A stretch of 5,739 nt of DNA from an uncultured Lachnospiraceae bacterium (GTDB lineage Bacteria; Bacillota_A; Clostridia; Lachnospirales; Lachnospiraceae). The DNA lies in NCBI GenBank assembly GCA_946613735.1, contig CAMOFS010000120.1, positions 1 through 5,739 on the forward strand. Direction: 5' to 3'. This document shows positions 5,383 through 5,739 of the stretch, piece by piece (position 1 is the first letter of the stretch; each line of letters opens with the position of its first letter). The position numbers and the translations under genes were made by a program. Under the pieces are notes generated by a model. It was not told the DNA's origin. It did no database searches and was given only the letters and a program-made list of their open reading frames with translations.

Positions 5383-5541
5383 TTATATTAACACACAATA
5401 TGTAGTTTTGCAAGCATTATCCACAATATCTTGTGTATTTTATCGAATTAATGTGGATATCTTGCGATTTTACGCTGATTTTCGTCGATATTTTCGTATA
5501 ATTCCGCCAAAATTCTTAAAACTGCACCACTATATATGGTA
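5383..5541. other. AT-rich intergenic region with DnaA-box-like 9-mers
   Basis: This gap of about 160 bp between the HAD stop and the small-gene hairpin holds no convincing gene. TTATCCACA (5417-5425) is a perfect match to the DnaA-box consensus, and TGTGGATAT (5452-5460) is the reverse complement of one with a single mismatch; the two face each other 26 bp apart. CACAATAT occurs twice (5394-5401, 5422-5429), and CACAA/TTGTG form a small dyad (5422-5435). Three related units beginning GATTTT or GATATTTT follow at 5466, 5477 and 5487. The function is unknown; a single perfect box can occur by chance. Confidence 0.4.
5385..5413 (-). promoter_or_regulatory. Possible promoter of the 65-aa gene
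   Basis: On the minus strand, TTGCAA (complement of 5408-5413) is 17 bp from TAATAT (complement of 5385-5390). A perfect TATAAT sits 3 bp further on (complement of 5382-5387), but then the spacing is 20 bp. Either choice places the start point at or within the hairpin at 5358-5382. There is no room for another promoter between hairpin and ATG. Confidence 0.4.
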
Positions 5542-5739
5542 TCACTCCAGCAAAAGGAATTCCCTGATAACCTCAGGGACGGCCCCTTCATTATTATCAA
5601 GCTCTGTTACATAGTCTGCCACCTTTAGCGCATCAGGCACCGCATTTTTAACTGCTACGCCCACTTTGCATGCCTTTATCATGGGGATATCATTTTCCTC
5701 ATCTCCGAACGCCATTATCTCATCCCGCTCAAGGCCGAA
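5542..5739 (-). CDS. Cof-type HAD-superfamily phosphatase, C-terminal part (cut by window edge)
   Basis: The frame enters from the right edge on the minus strand and stops at TGA (5544-5542), giving the last 65 residues. AFGDEENDIPMI (fragment residues 10-21) is HAD motif IV (GDxxNDxxM), which binds Mg2+ through its aspartates. It is followed by the usual Cof/IIB ending: CKVGVAVKNAVPDALKVADYVT and then DNNEGAVPEVIREFLL, where family members typically have a similar N-x-x-G-V-x-x-x-I segment. These cytoplasmic enzymes dephosphorylate sugar phosphates, flavin or other small phosphoesters; the substrate cannot be inferred. The start and the nucleophile motif lie outside the window. A 7-bp inverted repeat (TCCCTGA/TCAGGGA, 5561-5579) sits in the last codons, followed by CCTTTT, at most a weak terminator. 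Confidence 0.9.
   Translation of the reverse strand, partial: FGLERDEIMAFGDEENDIPMIKACKVGVAVKNAVPDALKVADYVTELDNNEGAVPEVIREFLLLE

Noticed and set aside
5383..5541. Origin of replication or attachment site
   Set aside because: Only two DnaA-like 9-mers are present and no replication gene is nearby; there is no integrase, tRNA end or long direct repeat to support an attachment site.
5408..5614. Plus-strand TTG-start ORF of 68 codons
   Set aside because: It runs through the AT-rich gap and antisense to the conserved end of the HAD phosphatase; no Shine-Dalgarno precedes the TTG.

Overview
The window reads as chromosomal DNA of a Gram-positive anaerobe of the class Clostridia, most likely Lachnospiraceae. 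This is an inference from strong AGGAGG-type ribosome sites, sigma-A-like promoters, intrinsic terminators, and the protein types present (multi-receiver/HPt proteins without a kinase, an HD-GYP response regulator, and a zinc-ribbon membrane protein with a Ser/Asp/Trp tail). No rRNA, tRNA, CRISPR array, transposase or phage gene is visible.

Left part (1-3030): a divergent pair of uracil-salvage genes shares a 139-bp intergenic region with back-to-back promoters. To the left (minus strand, cut by the window edge) is an NCS2-family uracil/xanthine permease. To the right is upp, uracil phosphoribosyltransferase. Two signalling genes follow upp at gaps of 9 and 12 bp: a 120-aa stand-alone receiver and a 561-aa protein with the order receiver, acidic linker, HPt, degenerate receiver, receiver. 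The three genes look like one operon, ending in a hairpin terminator that contains the stop codon of the last gene.

Middle part (3033-5062, minus strand, convergent): a two-gene operon encodes a zinc-ribbon, single-membrane-span protein with a very acidic Ser/Asp/Trp repeat tail, followed after 5 bp by a receiver-HD-GYP protein that should hydrolyse cyclic di-GMP. A promoter with an extended -10 is predicted upstream, and a short TTG-initiated leader ORF with a good ribosome site lies between promoter and first gene.

Right part (5064-5739, minus strand): a strong hairpin terminator, a 65-aa unknown protein with a perfect ribosome site and a 10-bp inverted repeat at its promoter/leader, an AT-rich gap of about 160 bp with one perfect and one near-perfect DnaA-box-like 9-mer in opposite orientation, and the C-terminal 65 residues of a Cof-type HAD phosphatase cut by the window edge.

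Taken together, the receiver/HPt proteins and the HD-GYP enzyme on either side of one terminator probably belong to one signalling module: receivers and an HPt that pass phosphate without a local histidine kinase, and an output that lowers cyclic di-GMP. That link is inferred from proximity and domain content only.
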